The notes: a model not told the origin generated them from the letters alone. Shown: positions 17,650 through 28,900, counted from the stretch's first letter. The stretch: DNA of 64,000 nt from Bryobacteraceae bacterium (GCA_025056455.1 JANWVY010000002.1:296737-360736), one strand, 5' to 3'. Program-made: numbers and translations.

Positions 17650-19326
17650 ATGAAATTCTCGCGCCGGTGGTTTCTTTCAACGCTCGCTGCATCTGCTCTG
17701 AGCGGGCGTGAATGGAAGGCGGATATCGCGATTCTAGGCGGCGGAACCGGAGGTTGCGCGGCCGCGCTGGGCGCCTTGCGAAACGGGATGCGCGTTGTGA
17801 TGACCGAAGAAACGGGCTGGATTGGGGGCCAAATCACTTCACAAGCCGTGTCCGCTCTGGATGAGCATCCCTGGATTGAATCTTTCGGCGCAACCCGTTC
17901 TTACCGTGGATTCCGCAACCTGGTCCGGCAATACTACCGGCAGCATTTCCCCTTGACAGTCGAAGCCCGCGAACGCCAGCCGTTCAATCCGGGTGGAGGT
18001 TTTGTATCGAACTTCGCCTGCGAGCCGCGCGTCGCCCTAGAAGTCCTCGAGTCGATGCTAGCCCGCTATGTCAGCAGTGGCCAGTTGATCCTGTTGCTCC
18101 ACACCAAAGCCGAGGCGGCCGACGTTACTGGCGACCGGATCCGCGCGGTGCGGGTGAAAAATGTACTCACCGGAAACCGGCAGGTCCTCGAGGCCCGGTA
18201 TTTTTTAGACGCCACTGAGCTCGGCGACTTGTTACCGCTGACAAAGACGGAGTATGTAACGGGCTTTGAGTCCCAACGGATCACGGGTGAGCCCTCGGCT
18301 CCTTTTGAAGCGCAGCCAGAAAATGAGCAAGCCTTTACGGTGTGCTTCGCCATGGATTACTTAGACGGCGAAGATCATACGATCGAAAAACCAGAAGAGT
18401 ATTCCTTCTGGCGCGACTATCTTCCCGCTCTCCGTCCGCCTTGGCCAGGAAAACTGCTCAGCTGGGATATGAGCAACCCCCGCACGCTCCAGCCTCGCCA
18501 GTTACGGTTTGATCCCCGCGAGGCGGAGCGCTCTTCCGGGGGACCCTTGAACCTTTGGCTCTACCGCAGGATTGCGTCCCGGCGAAATTTCTCCGACCCC
18601 GCCTTTCGGAGCGACGTCACTCTGGTCAACTGGCCACAAAACGATTACTGGCTGGGCCGGCTCATCGATGTAACGCCTGAGGAGTGGGCGCGGCATGTGA
18701 AGCGCGCCAAGCAGTTAAGCTTGTCGCTGCTTTATTGGATGCAGACCGAGGCGCCCCGCCCCAGAGGCGGCCGCGGATGGAAGGGTTTACGCCTTCGCCC
18801 CGACATCTGTGGCACAGAAGATGGCCTCGCCATGTATCCCTATGTGCGAGAGTCGCGCCGGATTCAAGCCGAATTTACCGTCACCGAAGTGCACGTGAGC
18901 ACGAACGTCCGGGCCAAGGCTCTGAATAAACCCGTCGAAGAGGTCACCGCCGAGCCATTCCCGGATTCCGTTGGAGTGGGCTCCTACCGCATCGATCTTC
19001 ATCCGACAACTGGCGGGGATAACTATCTTGACGTGAGTTCCCTCCCCTTCCAGATTCCGCTCGGAGCGCTGATTCCAAAACGGATGGAAAACCTGCTTCC
19101 AGCTTGCAAGAATCTGGGTGTGACGCACATTACCAACGGTTGCTACCGGCTACACCCGGTCGAATGGAACATCGGTGAGGCGGTGGGAATGCTGGCCGCC
19201 TACTGCATTCAAGGCAACCACCGGCCGCGAGAAGTGAGAACCAAGAAGAAGCTGCTGGCGGAATTCCAGCAAAAATTGCATCAGCAAGGCGTCGAAACCG
19301 CTTGGCCACGCCTGACTCCGCGTTAG
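17650..19326 (+). CDS. FAD-dependent oxidoreductase with Tat-type signal
   Basis: A 558-aa flavoprotein of the FAD_oxidored type. A twin-arginine-like leader (SRRWFLSTLAASALSG, residues 4-19) precedes the dinucleotide-binding motif ILGGGTGGCAAALGALRNG (about 27-45) and TEETGWIGGQ (about 51-60). A C-terminal FAD-contacting region contains GVTHITNGCYRLHPVEWNIGEA (about 490-511; Cys and Pro typical of the family). Start at ATG 17650 keeps RR near the N-terminus; longer in-frame starts reach into the region upstream of mscL. A TACGCT box sits 8 nt before the start. Substrate unknown; likely periplasmic oxidation of a small carbohydrate-like molecule. Confidence 0.87.
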   Translation: MKFSRRWFLSTLAASALSGREWKADIAILGGGTGGCAAALGALRNGMRVVMTEETGWIGGQITSQAVSALDEHPWIESFGATRSYRGFRNLVRQYYRQHFPLTVEARERQPFNPGGGFVSNFACEPRVALEVLESMLARYVSSGQLILLLHTKAEAADVTGDRIRAVRVKNVLTGNRQVLEARYFLDATELGDLLPLTKTEYVTGFESQRITGEPSAPFEAQPENEQAFTVCFAMDYLDGEDHTIEKPEEYSFWRDYLPALRPPWPGKLLSWDMSNPRTLQPRQLRFDPREAERSSGGPLNLWLYRRIASRRNFSDPAFRSDVTLVNWPQNDYWLGRLIDVTPEEWARHVKRAKQLSLSLLYWMQTEAPRPRGGRGWKGLRLRPDICGTEDGLAMYPYVRESRRIQAEFTVTEVHVSTNVRAKALNKPVEEVTAEPFPDSVGVGSYRIDLHPTTGGDNYLDVSSLPFQIPLGALIPKRMENLLPACKNLGVTHITNGCYRLHPVEWNIGEAVGMLAAYCIQGNHRPREVRTKKKLLAEFQQKLHQQGVETAWPRLTPR

Positions 19327-19482
19327 GCCAACGAACGGTTCTGCGTCTGTCGAAGCCAGCAGCGGTTGACCAAACTCAGCCTGAAACCACCTCCCCGTTG
19401 CAAGGCAAGTCCTGCGCCTGGCGGCGATAGACAAGTTGGTTGCTGGCCGGAGAGCACGGTAAGTAACTGCTCGTTGAGCAAG
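19327..19482. other. convergent intergenic region
   Basis: Spacer between the FAD oxidoreductase and gyrA stops. On the minus strand just after gyrA an imperfect hairpin can form (AACTTGCTC / GAGCAGTT around 19458-19477), but no T-run follows. No gene is supported. Confidence 0.35.
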
Positions 19483-22020
19483 TTAGCTAAGGGGAAGCTC
19501 GGGCTGCAAATCGTCCGCCTGGGTCTCTCCCTCGGGAACCACGCAGGCAGCAGCGACCCGGTCTTCTTCTTCCATGCGCACCAGCCTGACACCTTGCGCC
19601 GAGCGGCCAGCCTGGCGGATTTCAGCAGCCTCAATCCGGATGATCTTGCCATCGCGGGTGATAATCATCACATCGGTGTCTTCTTTGACGGACAAAATCG
19701 AGACAACCTTTCCTGTCTTGGCGGTCACCTTCATGTTGATCACGCCTTTCGCGGCGCGGTGGGTGAGGCGGTAGCTGTCAAGAGGCGTGCGTTTCCCGTA
19801 GCCGTTCTCAGAAATCGACAGCATCAGGCCGTGCTCTTCCACCACCTCAGCCCCAACAATATAGTCCCCCTCGGCAAGCTCCATCGCGCGCACGCCCCGC
19901 GCCTGCCTTCCCATGGCGCGAACTTCCTCCTCCTTGAAGCGGATGGCCATGCCCTCGTGGGTGCCAAGAAAGATGTAATTTTGACCGTTGCTAATCCGGG
20001 CGGCGATCAGTTCATCTCCTTCATCCAGAGTTAAGGCGATAATGCCTTTGGACATCGGATTGTCGAATTCGGTGAGTTCGCACTTCTTGATCACGCCTGC
20101 CCGGGTCACCATCACGATATACCGGTCTGGAACGAATTCTTTCACCGCCAGGAAGGCCTTGGGAGATTCGTCCGGTTGCAGGTTGACGAGGTTCGAGATG
20201 TGCTTCCCTTTGCTAGCCGTTCCGGCGTCAGGGATTTCGTAGATTTTGAGCCAATAAACGCGGCCTTTGTTGGTGAAGATCATGATGTAGGCATGGGTGT
20301 TGGCAATCACTAGGGAATCGACGACGTCCTCCGCCCGCGTCGACATGCCAATGCGCCCTTTGCCTCCGCGCGACTGGCGGCGATAGGTGTCAACCGAAGT
20401 GCGCTTGAGATAGCCACCGCGCGTCACCGTGACCGCGACGTCCTCCTTCGGAACAAGGTCTTCAAGACTAATCTCATCGAAGGAGGGCACGATCTCCGTG
20501 CGGCGTTCGTCGCCAAACTCCTTCTGCACTTCCTTGAGCTCCTTGACGATGACATTGCGCAACGCCTTGTCTGAGCCTAGAATCTCCTCGTACTCGGCGA
20601 TGCGGCGCTGAATCTCGGCCAGCTCGTCGAGAATCTTTTGCCGCTCCATGCTGGTGAGGCGCTGGAGCTGCAATTCGATGATGGCCTGCGCCTGGCGCTC
20701 GCTAAACTCCCATTTCTCCATTAATCCATCGCGAGCCTCGCGTGGCGTCTTCGAAGCGCGAATGTGGGCGATGATCTCATCCAGCAGCTCGAGCGCCCGC
20801 TGAAAGCCGAGAAGAATGTGCTCCCGCTCGCGGGCTTTGCGCAGCAGAAAATTGGTGCGCCGGCGAACGACGTCCACGCGGTGATCCAGGAAGCGTTTGA
20901 TCATGTCGATGATGCCCAGCTCGCGCGGCTGCCCGTTGACAATGGCCAGCATGATCACGCCGAAATTGACCTGCATTTGAGTGTGCTTGTACAGATTGTT
21001 GAGGATCACTTCGGCCTGCTCGCCGCGCTTGAGCTCGATCACCACGCGCAAGCCATGCCGGTCACTTTCATCACGAACATCCGAAATGCCTTCAACTTTT
21101 TTCTCGTTCACCAGAGCAGCGATTTCGGAAACCAGCTTGGCCTTGTTGACTTGGTAGGGAACTTCGGTGACGATGATGGCCTCGCGATCTTTGCCGAGCC
21201 GCTCGATGGCAGCGCGCGCGCGCATGCGTAGGCTGCCGCGGCCCGTCGCATAGTAGTCTCGGATGCCATGCCGAGAGAGAATCCCACCCGTTGGGAAGTC
21301 GGGTCCGGGCGCGAGCGCCAGAATTTGATCCAGCGAGGCCTGTGGATTCTGAATGAGGAGAATCGCCGCGTTGATGATTTCTGTTAAATTGTGCGGCGGG
21401 ATGTTAGTCGCCATGCCGACGGCGATTCCGGCCGAGCCGTTCACCAGTAAATTCGGCACTCGCGATGGCAACACCTCGGGTTCAATTTCGTTGTCATCGT
21501 AGTTTGGTCGGAAATCGACCGTGTCCTTGTCGATGTCCTCCAGCAGCATGGCCGCAATGCGAGAGAGCCGGGCCTCGGTGTAGCGCATCGCTGCTGGCGG
21601 ATCTCCGTCCATCGATCCGAAATTGCCCTGACCGTCCACCAGGGGATAGCGCATGGAAAACGGCTGGGCCATGCGCACCAGCGAGTCATAAATCGGAGCG
21701 TCGCCGTGCGGGTGATATTTACCCATCACCTCGCCCACAATCTTGGCCGACTTCCGCGTCGGTCGGTTGAAATGCAAGCCCATTTCGTGCATGCCGAAAA
21801 GAATGCGGCGATGCACCGGCTTCAGGCCGTCTCGCACGTCGGGCAAGGCGCGTCCTATGATTACGCTCATGGCGTAATCCAGATAGGAACGCCGCATTTC
21901 ATCTTCGATATTGACTGGGATTTGATTCTTCCCGCTGTCGCCACCCAGTGGCAACTGGCCTCCGGCCGGTGGCTGTGGCGGTTCGGGCGGATGGGTAGGA
22001 TTCTCCGGTTGCTCTGCCAA
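19483..22020 (-). CDS. gyrA: DNA gyrase subunit A
   Basis: An 845-aa GyrA. The breakage-reunion domain has the quinolone-resistance region [19 protein letters not shown] and the active-site segment [14 protein letters not shown] (catalytic Tyr near 138). The C-terminal pinwheel carries the GyrA box QSRGGKG near 546 and ends in an acidic tail, as gyrases (not ParC) do. It introduces negative supercoils with GyrB. The start is TTG at 22020, supported by AAGGAG 6 nt upstream. At the position equivalent to E. coli Ser83 there is Ala (GDAPIYD), a residue linked with lower quinolone sensitivity in other bacteria; Asp87 is kept. A Pro-rich N-terminal extension of about 35 residues precedes the conserved start. 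Confidence 0.96.
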   Translation of the reverse strand: MAEQPENPTHPPEPPQPPAGGQLPLGGDSGKNQIPVNIEDEMRRSYLDYAMSVIIGRALPDVRDGLKPVHRRILFGMHEMGLHFNRPTRKSAKIVGEVMGKYHPHGDAPIYDSLVRMAQPFSMRYPLVDGQGNFGSMDGDPPAAMRYTEARLSRIAAMLLEDIDKDTVDFRPNYDDNEIEPEVLPSRVPNLLVNGSAGIAVGMATNIPPHNLTEIINAAILLIQNPQASLDQILALAPGPDFPTGGILSRHGIRDYYATGRGSLRMRARAAIERLGKDREAIIVTEVPYQVNKAKLVSEIAALVNEKKVEGISDVRDESDRHGLRVVIELKRGEQAEVILNNLYKHTQMQVNFGVIMLAIVNGQPRELGIIDMIKRFLDHRVDVVRRRTNFLLRKAREREHILLGFQRALELLDEIIAHIRASKTPREARDGLMEKWEFSERQAQAIIELQLQRLTSMERQKILDELAEIQRRIAEYEEILGSDKALRNVIVKELKEVQKEFGDERRTEIVPSFDEISLEDLVPKEDVAVTVTRGGYLKRTSVDTYRRQSRGGKGRIGMSTRAEDVVDSLVIANTHAYIMIFTNKGRVYWLKIYEIPDAGTASKGKHISNLVNLQPDESPKAFLAVKEFVPDRYIVMVTRAGVIKKCELTEFDNPMSKGIIALTLDEGDELIAARISNGQNYIFLGTHEGMAIRFKEEEVRAMGRQARGVRAMELAEGDYIVGAEVVEEHGLMLSISENGYGKRTPLDSYRLTHRAAKGVINMKVTAKTGKVVSILSVKEDTDVMIITRDGKIIRIEAAEIRQAGRSAQGVRLVRMEEEDRVAAACVVPEGETQADDLQPELPLS

Positions 22021-22152
22021 GATGACTCCTTGTGATGTCCTCAGAAGGCCGCAAAGATGGATGAGGGCCTGCGGTCTTGATGACCCCTATTTTATCAAGC
22101 AAGGACGGCCAGACGGCGCAAGTTGGAACGCTCGAACCCCCGACAAACGGAT

Positions 22153-22184
22153 CTCAAAAACGCCCTGGCCGAAGGCGTTTTGAG
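22153..22184 (-). terminator. Rho-independent-type terminator after pepA
   Basis: On the minus strand CTCAAAACGCC, an 8-9 nt loop, then GGCGTTTTTGAG, giving a long stem with one bulged base and a short T-run within the right arm. It lies about 22 nt beyond the pepA stop, in the spacer before gyrA. Confidence 0.6.
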
Positions 22185-22205
22185 GCCTTCTCATGCCGGG
22201 CCGCT

Positions 22206-23702
22206 CTACTTCCAGTTCATCGCTAAGTTGACGAAAGTGCGCACGGCGACGCCCGAGGGGCCCTTTGCAAGATAAGGTTTCGCTTCTTCCAGCCAGGCGG
22301 TTCCAGCAATGTCTAAATGAATCCAAGGATGGGGATCGGCCCACTCCTTCAGGAACATGGCCGCCGAGATGGCGCCACCCCAGCGACCACCGATGTTCGC
22401 CAGGTCGGCGAAGGCGCTTTTTAGCAAGTCTTTGTATTCCTCATCGAGCGGCATCGGCCACATCTTCTCGGCCTCAGCTCGAGCCGCTGCGAGAAGTTGA
22501 TCGCGGAAAGACTCGTTGTTGGTGAAAACCCCCACATTGACCGTACCCAAGGCTACGACGATGGCTCCGGTGAGCGTCGCGGCGTCAATGAGATGAGTGC
22601 AGCCCAGGCGCTTGGCATACTCAATCGCGTCGATGAGAATAAGCCGGCCTTCTGCATCTGTGTTGAGCACCTCAACCGTTTTTCCGGCCAGCGAGGTCAC
22701 GATATCGCCCGGCCGCTGCGCCCGGCCACCAGGCATGTTTTCAACGGCGGGAACCAGGGCCGTCACCGCCAGCGGAGGTTTGAGTTGTGCGAGCGCGCGG
22801 ATCGCGCCAAGGACAGCCGCGCCACCCGCCATGTCATATTTCATCTTTTCCATGCCATCGGCGGGCTTAATGGAAATGCCCCCGGTATCGAACGTGACCC
22901 CCTTACCGAGCAGAGCAAGGTGGGCGGAACCAGACGGAGTTCCCTCAGGTTTATACCGGACAATAATCAAGGCGGGAGGTTCGGAGCTACCCTGAGCAAC
23001 GCCAAGCAAAGCCCCCATGCCCAGCTGCCGCATGCGGTCCTCAGAGAGCACCTCACACTCCAGCCCGAACTGCGACGCCATTTCGCGCGCCCGCGCAGCG
23101 AGCACGGCCGGCGTCAGCCGGTTACCAGGTTCATTGACAAGTTCGCGGGCGAAGTTCTGACTCTCGGCTAGAATCTGGCCTCGGGCGAGTCCTTGCACCA
23201 GCTCGGTGGTCTCAGAAGCGACAAACAGAAAATCTTCTATTTTTTCCTCGTTTTTTTTCGGGTCCGTTTTGTAGCGATCGGGCTCGAAATCGCCGAGAAT
23301 GGCGCCTTCAGCCGCAGCGGAAGCCATCATCTCGGTGCACATGGCCGGATCCAGCGCAAAGGCAACCGAATGCGCCTTTTTGGCTTTGAGTTTTCGCAGC
23401 GCAGCCCCCGTGATTTTCCGCAGTTCGCCCGGGCTAAAAGAAGAGGGCTTCCCTCCTCCCACCACCACGAGCTTGCGCGCTTGAAGGCCCTGAGGACGCG
23501 CCAGTTCGGCCATCTCCAGCAACTTGCCCGTCATCTCCTGCGTTTCCAGTAGCTCGCGAATCCAGCCACCAGTGAGTTGATTGGCAAGGCTCGCCGCTTC
23601 GCCCGCGATCGTCTTCGATTCGGCCTCCGCTTCAAAGAGCACAACCACGAGCGCATCGGCCTGCACTTGCGCCAAAGGCTGCGAGATGAGTTTCACATTC
23701 AT
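22206..23702 (-). CDS. pepA: leucyl aminopeptidase, M17 family
   Basis: A 498-aa cytosolic aminopeptidase of standard length. The C-terminal catalytic domain shows GKGVTFDTGGISIKP (Lys and Asp zinc/catalytic ligands, about 264-278), the Asp of KMKYDMAGGAA, and the family signature NTDAEGRL (about 345-352). The N-terminal domain is the macro-like M17 N domain. It removes N-terminal residues from peptides as a two-metal hexamer and in some bacteria also binds DNA. Start at ATG 23702. It shares the spacer 23703-23743 with the divergent sugar isomerase gene. Confidence 0.95.
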   Translation of the reverse strand: MNVKLISQPLAQVQADALVVVLFEAEAESKTIAGEAASLANQLTGGWIRELLETQEMTGKLLEMAELARPQGLQARKLVVVGGGKPSSFSPGELRKITGAALRKLKAKKAHSVAFALDPAMCTEMMASAAAEGAILGDFEPDRYKTDPKKNEEKIEDFLFVASETTELVQGLARGQILAESQNFARELVNEPGNRLTPAVLAARAREMASQFGLECEVLSEDRMRQLGMGALLGVAQGSSEPPALIIVRYKPEGTPSGSAHLALLGKGVTFDTGGISIKPADGMEKMKYDMAGGAAVLGAIRALAQLKPPLAVTALVPAVENMPGGRAQRPGDIVTSLAGKTVEVLNTDAEGRLILIDAIEYAKRLGCTHLIDAATLTGAIVVALGTVNVGVFTNNESFRDQLLAAARAEAEKMWPMPLDEEYKDLLKSAFADLANIGGRWGGAISAAMFLKEWADPHPWIHLDIAGTAWLEEAKPYLAKGPSGVAVRTFVNLAMNWK

Positions 23703-23729
23703 ATGGGTTTAATTCTTCAGTGTAACGTG

Positions 23730-23735
23730 CATAAT
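23730..23735 (+). promoter_or_regulatory. CATAAT -10-like box, 8 nt before the start codon
   Basis: CATAAT ends 8 nt before ATG 23744. A start site about 7 nt beyond the box would place the mRNA 5' end at or next to the initiator codon. No good -35 hexamer is seen. Confidence 0.4.
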
Positions 23736-23743
23736 GGGAAAGC

Positions 23744-24601
23744 ATGAATCGAAGGATATGGCTCCAAAGTTTGGCTGCCGCAAGCGCGTTGCCCGCCGCA
23801 GTGGAAACCGCGCAGCCACCGGCTCGTTTGAAGTCCGCCATTTGCGCCTACTCGTTCCGGCAGGAACTCCAGACCAACTCCATGAGCTATGAAGACCTGG
23901 TGCGGCTGTGCGCCGAGCTCGAAGTGGACGGCCTGGATATGACCGTGTACTGGCTGCCCTCCACCTCAGATGCTTACTTGATGCCGTTGCGACGGCTTGC
24001 TTATCGCTCAGGCATCGATATCTACAGCATCTCCGTGCGTACAGACTTGTGCAAGCCACCCGCCGAACAAGAAAAGGAACTCGCTTTGGTCAAAGGTTGG
24101 GTGGATGTCGCCGCCAAAGTCGGCGCCCGGCACATCCGCGTGTTCGGGGGGAATGTACCGAAAACATCTAGCGAGAACGAGGCCGCTGGCTGGGTTGTCG
24201 AACTCCTCAAGCGCGCCAGCGACTATTCCGGTTCGAAAGGCGTGTTGCTCGGTTTAGAAAATCATGGCGGCATCACCGAAAAAGCAGAGCGCATCGTGGA
24301 CATCATCAAGCGGGTGGACTCACCCTGGGTTGGCATCAACCTCGATACGGGGAATTTCCATTCAGATGTCTACCGCCAAATCGAACTCTGCGTCCCCTAT
24401 GCGGTCAACGTGCAATTGAAGGAGCGAGTTCGCGTCGCTGGCAAGGTGGAAGAGTCAGACTGGGCGCGCGTCACAGCGATGCTTCGCAAGGCGGGCTATA
24501 AAGGTTACTTGGCGCTTGAATATGAAGAGCAGGAGCCCGCACCAACAGCCGTGCGCCGCCTCGTCGCGAAACTCCGTCGCACAATTGGTCAGGTGAGTTA
24601 A
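23744..24601 (+). CDS. sugar phosphate isomerase/epimerase family protein (AP endonuclease 2 fold), exported
   Basis: A 285-aa TIM-barrel enzyme. The N-terminus MNRRIWLQSLAAASALPAAV looks like a Tat or Sec signal. The barrel runs from ICAYSFRQEL to the C-terminus with conserved metal/substrate sites: GLDMTVYW (about 66-73), GLENHGG (about 168-174), NLDTGNF (about 201-207) and LALEYEEQE (about 254-262). Xylose-isomerase-like TIM barrels of this type act on sugars or inositols. Substrate cannot be assigned. It is divergent from pepA, and 103 nt separate it from the convergent phytase gene. Confidence 0.85.
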   Translation: MNRRIWLQSLAAASALPAAVETAQPPARLKSAICAYSFRQELQTNSMSYEDLVRLCAELEVDGLDMTVYWLPSTSDAYLMPLRRLAYRSGIDIYSISVRTDLCKPPAEQEKELALVKGWVDVAAKVGARHIRVFGGNVPKTSSENEAAGWVVELLKRASDYSGSKGVLLGLENHGGITEKAERIVDIIKRVDSPWVGINLDTGNFHSDVYRQIELCVPYAVNVQLKERVRVAGKVEESDWARVTAMLRKAGYKGYLALEYEEQEPAPTAVRRLVAKLRRTIGQVS

Positions 24602-24703
24602 GCGCGACACTGCTTTGAAAGAGCCGGCGCTGTCGCTTTCACTCCTGATCAACACTGGTTCTTGTTCTTGCCAGCAAGACGCGCAGGCAAACACGTGGCC
24701 TGA

Positions 24704-25801
24704 TTATCGCTTCTCGAGGACAGCTGCGATGTCCTCCCAGCGGTAGATCAAGAAATTCCGCCCAGCGCTGTTCATGGCCACCATCAGGCCGCGGGGAAAT
24801 TTGGGGCCAGCAGGCCGGGAGGTGATCTCAATCCCATCGGTCGAGTCGGCGCCGCCGCGAAACACAGCGATTTCGCCAGCGGCGGGATTTTCTCGGCGGA
24901 AAACGTGATACTCGCTGCTGGCGGGCAGCTGGTCTGTACACACGAGATAACCTGTGCCGCCCGGACCCGCATAAATGGCGATGCCCTCCCGGTCGGCGCG
25001 AAATCCTTTCTGAGCGAAATGAGCGATCTCCTGGTCCCGGGCGGGGTGATCGGGGTCCGCGTGATACTGGTGCACGCCATCGCCCTCATCGGCGTAGTAA
25101 ACGAATCCGAGCTCGTCGTCGACGGCCACCGCTTCAATTTCACCCACGCCACTGAAACGCCCGAAAGCTCGGACAAAGGTCGCCTTGACCCGGCCGCGGC
25201 CATCGTCCTCCAGTTTGTATTGGCCCAGATAGCCCTGACGGGGCCCGGCCTTCGGAGCGACGATCGCAAAGATGGACCCATCGCGCGGGCGGCGGTAGAG
25301 GCCGACTCCCATCGGCGCCGCCTCCTCCCCGCTGCGGTCCGCAAACACTTGCGTCGCGCCGTCCGAGGTTACATCGCGAACTCCCTTGGGGCCGATTTCA
25401 AAAATGCGCAAACGGCCTTTCAGCCGCTCTGTCACCACCGCGATGTCCATGGGACGGCCTCCCACAAGCAGGCCATACTCCACATCGACATTGTTAGGCC
25501 GGTCCAAGCCGGCAACTGTTTGCCGGGTTTTCCCATCGAGACCAAAAACAACGAGGGCGCCTGAGGGAGCCTTGGCCTTATTCGTGGCCACAATCAGACT
25601 CTGGCTTGGGTCACTGGGATGCAGCCAAATGGCCGGATCATCGGGGTCATCTGCCACAGCCTCGGTCGCCAACACGGGTTGAACCCCCGCAACTGGGCCG
25701 AGTGAAGAAGCCGTCTGCGTTTCCGTAGTTCGATTCTGAAGCCCACACCCCACCCCGACCAGAAAGAAAGGCACGACAATGAGGGCTCTCAAAAACAGCA
25801 T
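24704..25801 (-). CDS. beta-propeller phytase lipoprotein
   Basis: A 365-aa BPP-type 3-phytase. The lipobox GVGC follows a short hydrophobic signal, so the mature protein is lipid-anchored. The domain opens with DDPDDPAIWLHPSDPSQS (calcium and phosphate ligands), and blade motifs include LDRPNNVDVEYG, VDDELGFVYYADEG and DREGIAIY. BPP phytases hydrolyse myo-inositol hexakisphosphate with Ca2+. I chose ATG 25801, which has GGAG 4 nt upstream; a TTG at 25829-25831 would add MQKQVSVRSL and is possible, as it lies 7 nt after a TATACT box. The gene is divergent from a large TonB receptor. Confidence 0.88.
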   Translation of the reverse strand: MLFLRALIVVPFFLVGVGCGLQNRTTETQTASSLGPVAGVQPVLATEAVADDPDDPAIWLHPSDPSQSLIVATNKAKAPSGALVVFGLDGKTRQTVAGLDRPNNVDVEYGLLVGGRPMDIAVVTERLKGRLRIFEIGPKGVRDVTSDGATQVFADRSGEEAAPMGVGLYRRPRDGSIFAIVAPKAGPRQGYLGQYKLEDDGRGRVKATFVRAFGRFSGVGEIEAVAVDDELGFVYYADEGDGVHQYHADPDHPARDQEIAHFAQKGFRADREGIAIYAGPGGTGYLVCTDQLPASSEYHVFRRENPAAGEIAVFRGGADSTDGIEITSRPAGPKFPRGLMVAMNSAGRNFLIYRWEDIAAVLEKR

Positions 25802-25838
25802 GAGACTCCGCACAGAGACTTGTTTTTGCAACGCTCCA

Positions 25839-25844
25839 AGTATA
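25839..25844 (-). promoter_or_regulatory. TATACT -10-like box for the phytase gene
   Basis: On the minus strand the hexamer reads TATACT. It faces a plus-strand TATACT at 25880-25885, so the 82-112 bp spacer holds two divergent -10 boxes. No convincing -35 is visible for this one. Confidence 0.45.
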
Positions 25845-25879
25845 CCGAACTCGGTGTGACGAACAGATGACGGAAGTTA

Positions 25880-25885
25880 TATACT
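25880..25885 (+). promoter_or_regulatory. TATACT -10 box for the Oar-like receptor gene
   Basis: TATACT with GTGACG (4 of 6 to the -35 consensus) 18 bp upstream at 25856-25861. It predicts a leader of about 22 nt containing GAGGG before ATG 25914. Confidence 0.5.
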
Positions 25886-25913
25886 TTTGGTCATCCACAA
25901 CGAGGGATCCACG

Positions 25914-28900
25914 ATGCGAAGATTGATGTTCTCCGTTCTGCTTGGGATTTTGGGGGTCGCCTTAGCCTCCGCGCAAACTGCTACGGCCGAGCTTTCTGGC
26001 GTCGTTACAGACGCGTCGCAAGCCGCCGTACCTAACGCCAAGGTCACTGTATTCAACGCAGACACAGGCACGATCGTGCGTGAGGTGCAGACAGACGCCA
26101 CAGGAATTTATATTGTGACGTTCCTACTACCCGGCCGCTACAACGTAAGCGCCGAAGCGCCTGGCTTCCGTCGAATTGTTCAACAAAATGTCACCCTAGA
26201 GGTGAACCAGCGCGCGCGGCTCGATTTCAGCCTACAGATTGGCCAAGTTTCCGAAACGGTCGAAGTTGCAGCGACAGCACCGCTGCTTGAAAGCCAGTCT
26301 TCTTCCTTGGGAAGTGTCATTGGTCAGCGCTTTGTCAGCGAGCTGCCCTTGAATGGACGGAATTTCGTCACGCTGGCGATTCTTTCACCTGGCGTCAATG
26401 GCACAGGTTTCTCTACGCCGGGCACCATTATGAGCGGTACGCGTCCTGACGACCGCCGGCCCGGAACGGAGATCTTTTCAAACGGCAACCGCGAGGGCTC
26501 TAACAACTTCCTCTACGATGGCATTGACAACAATGACCGTTTAACCCTCTCCATTGTTCTGCGACCAGGTGTGGACGCGATTCGCGAATTCAAGGTGCAG
26601 ACCAATATGAACAGCGCCGATCAAGGCCGAAACTCTGGCGCCGTGGTAGACGTGGTGAGCAAATCGGGTACCAACGAGTTCCATGGCACGGTCTTCGAGT
26701 TTTTGCGAAATTCGGCCATGGACGCCAGAAATTTCTTCAATCCGAGAGGCAATCCTTTCCCTCCCTTCCGCTACAACCAATTTGGATTCGCCTTGGGTGG
26801 CCCGGTGCTAATTCCCAAGGTCTATAACGGGAAGAATCGCACCTTCTTCTTCGTCGACTATGAGGGATTTCGCCGCAACATGGTGCAAACTTCTTTGCGA
26901 ACCATCCCCACCATGGCCATGCGTACCGGCGATTTCAGTGGCCAGCCCAACATCATCTACGATCCTTTAACCACACGGACCGTTGGCGGCGTCACCACAC
27001 GCGACCCGTTCGCAAACAATCGCATTCCCGCCAACCGTTTTGATCCAGTTACCGCCAAGCTAATCGTTGCTTACCCCACGCCCACCAACTCCGCCCTTGC
27101 GAACAACTACCTGGCGAATCTGAATCTCACCCAACGGTGGGATCAGGGTGACGTCCGCGTGGACCACCAATTTAGTCCGAACGATAATTTCTTTGCTCGC
27201 TGGTCCATTCAACACACCACAACTACTGCACCTCACACCTTCCCAGACGTGCAGATTCCGGGCCTTCCGAAACCCGTGGGCCTTGGCAACGAGGACTCCT
27301 TCGCTGGACCAGCCTTCAACCCCACGCAGCATGCCGTAGCCGCCTACACCAAAGTGATCAATCCAAATCTGGTGAACGATTTTCGAGTGGGTTTCAACCG
27401 CTTCGTGCTGGACTATACCTCGCTTGGCACCGAGCCCGGGGTGAACCTTGGCAACTTGTTAGGCGTGCGCAACTCGAACACCCATCCCTTGCAAACCGCC
27501 CTTCCGATCTTCAGCCCGGGCGCCGGCTACACCGGCATCGGACACTCGCGTTCTTTACCCATTTTCCGGCGGCTCAACATGTTCCAATATTTGGATAACG
27601 CTACTTGGACGCGTGGCGCGCACACGCTGAAGTTTGGCGCTAGCATCATCCGCCGGCAAATTACCGAGTATCAAACCAACCGCGGCAATGGCCGGTTTAA
27701 TTTCTCACCCGCATTTACGGACTCCCGCGCTGGCGGAGCCTCGGGCCACGTCATGGCGAGTTTTCTCTTGGGTTACGCATCGCTCATTGAGCAGGACTTT
27801 ACGCTCGCCTGGACAGGTCAGCGTGGGATCGAAATGGGGATGTACTTAGCCGATGACTGGCGAGTGACGCGCAGGCTCACCTTCAATATCGGGCTGCGCT
27901 GGGAATACTACAGTCCGTACACCGAAGTCGCCAACCGGATTGCGAACTTCGATGCCGATACCGCCATTGTGAAAATCGCGGGTCGGGATGGCGTCGACCG
28001 GCGCGTTGGCATCCAGCGGGACTTCAAAAACTATGCGCCCCGCTTCGGCTTTGCTTACCAGCTGGGGCAGCACACCGTCCTGCGAGGCGGCTACGGTATT
28101 TTCTATAACCCCAATGGAAACGGCGGCGCCTTGCTGCGCTTGTTCCGCCATATTCCCTTCGGACCAATCTTCAACATCACGCCGGGCGATGTGAACGTAG
28201 GTCCCCGCGTGAGTGACGGATTCCCCGATCCGCCCACCGTGAACTTCGAGGCTGCAAAAAATCCGTCCGGTGGAGTGATTGGAGTATTTCCGCGGTTCAC
28301 CTCCGCCTACGCCCAGCAGTTTAATCTCACCGTACAGCAAGAGATCGCGCCTTGGCAGACCCTAATTAAGGTGGCTTATGTTGGCAACCTCGGCCGGCGT
28401 CTCGGAACCACGATTGACCTGAACCAGCCTGTGCCAGCTGCAGGTCCTGTGGCCAACCGCCGTCCCTTCTTCGCAGTTCGCCCAGCGCTTGCGGGCATTA
28501 CCTACGCAGTTTCCGACGGCTTGAGCAACTATAACGCCCTTCAAGTTACCGTCGACAAGCGAATGAGCCACGGCCTCAACTTGTTGCTGGCATACACCTG
28601 GGCACATGCCATCGACAATGTGGGAACGGAATTCGGCGGAGGAACAGGCACTCCGCAGGATATCCGGAACCGTAACGCCGACCGCAGCAATGCCTCCTTC
28701 GACATCCGCCACCGTATGACCATCAGCTCCACCTACGAGCTGCCCTTCGGCAAAGGGCGAGCCTTCTTCAATCAGGGTGGGGCAACCAACTTCATCTTCG
28801 GTGGCTGGCAGTTCAACACCATCGCCACCTTCCAGACGGGGCTTCCTTTCACCCCCTCCCTGGCCAACCCCAACACAAATGGAGCCGGCGGCAGCCGTCC

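Noticed and set aside
22113-22150. Minus-strand segment with GGGGGTTCGAGC, resembling a tRNA T-arm
   Set aside because: The bases 3' of the loop (GTTCC) do not pair with GGGGG, and no acceptor stem or anticodon arm can be built around it. At best a remnant.
22497-23171. Plus-strand reading frame of 224 codons
   Set aside because: Antisense shadow of pepA, which carries intact M17 motifs.
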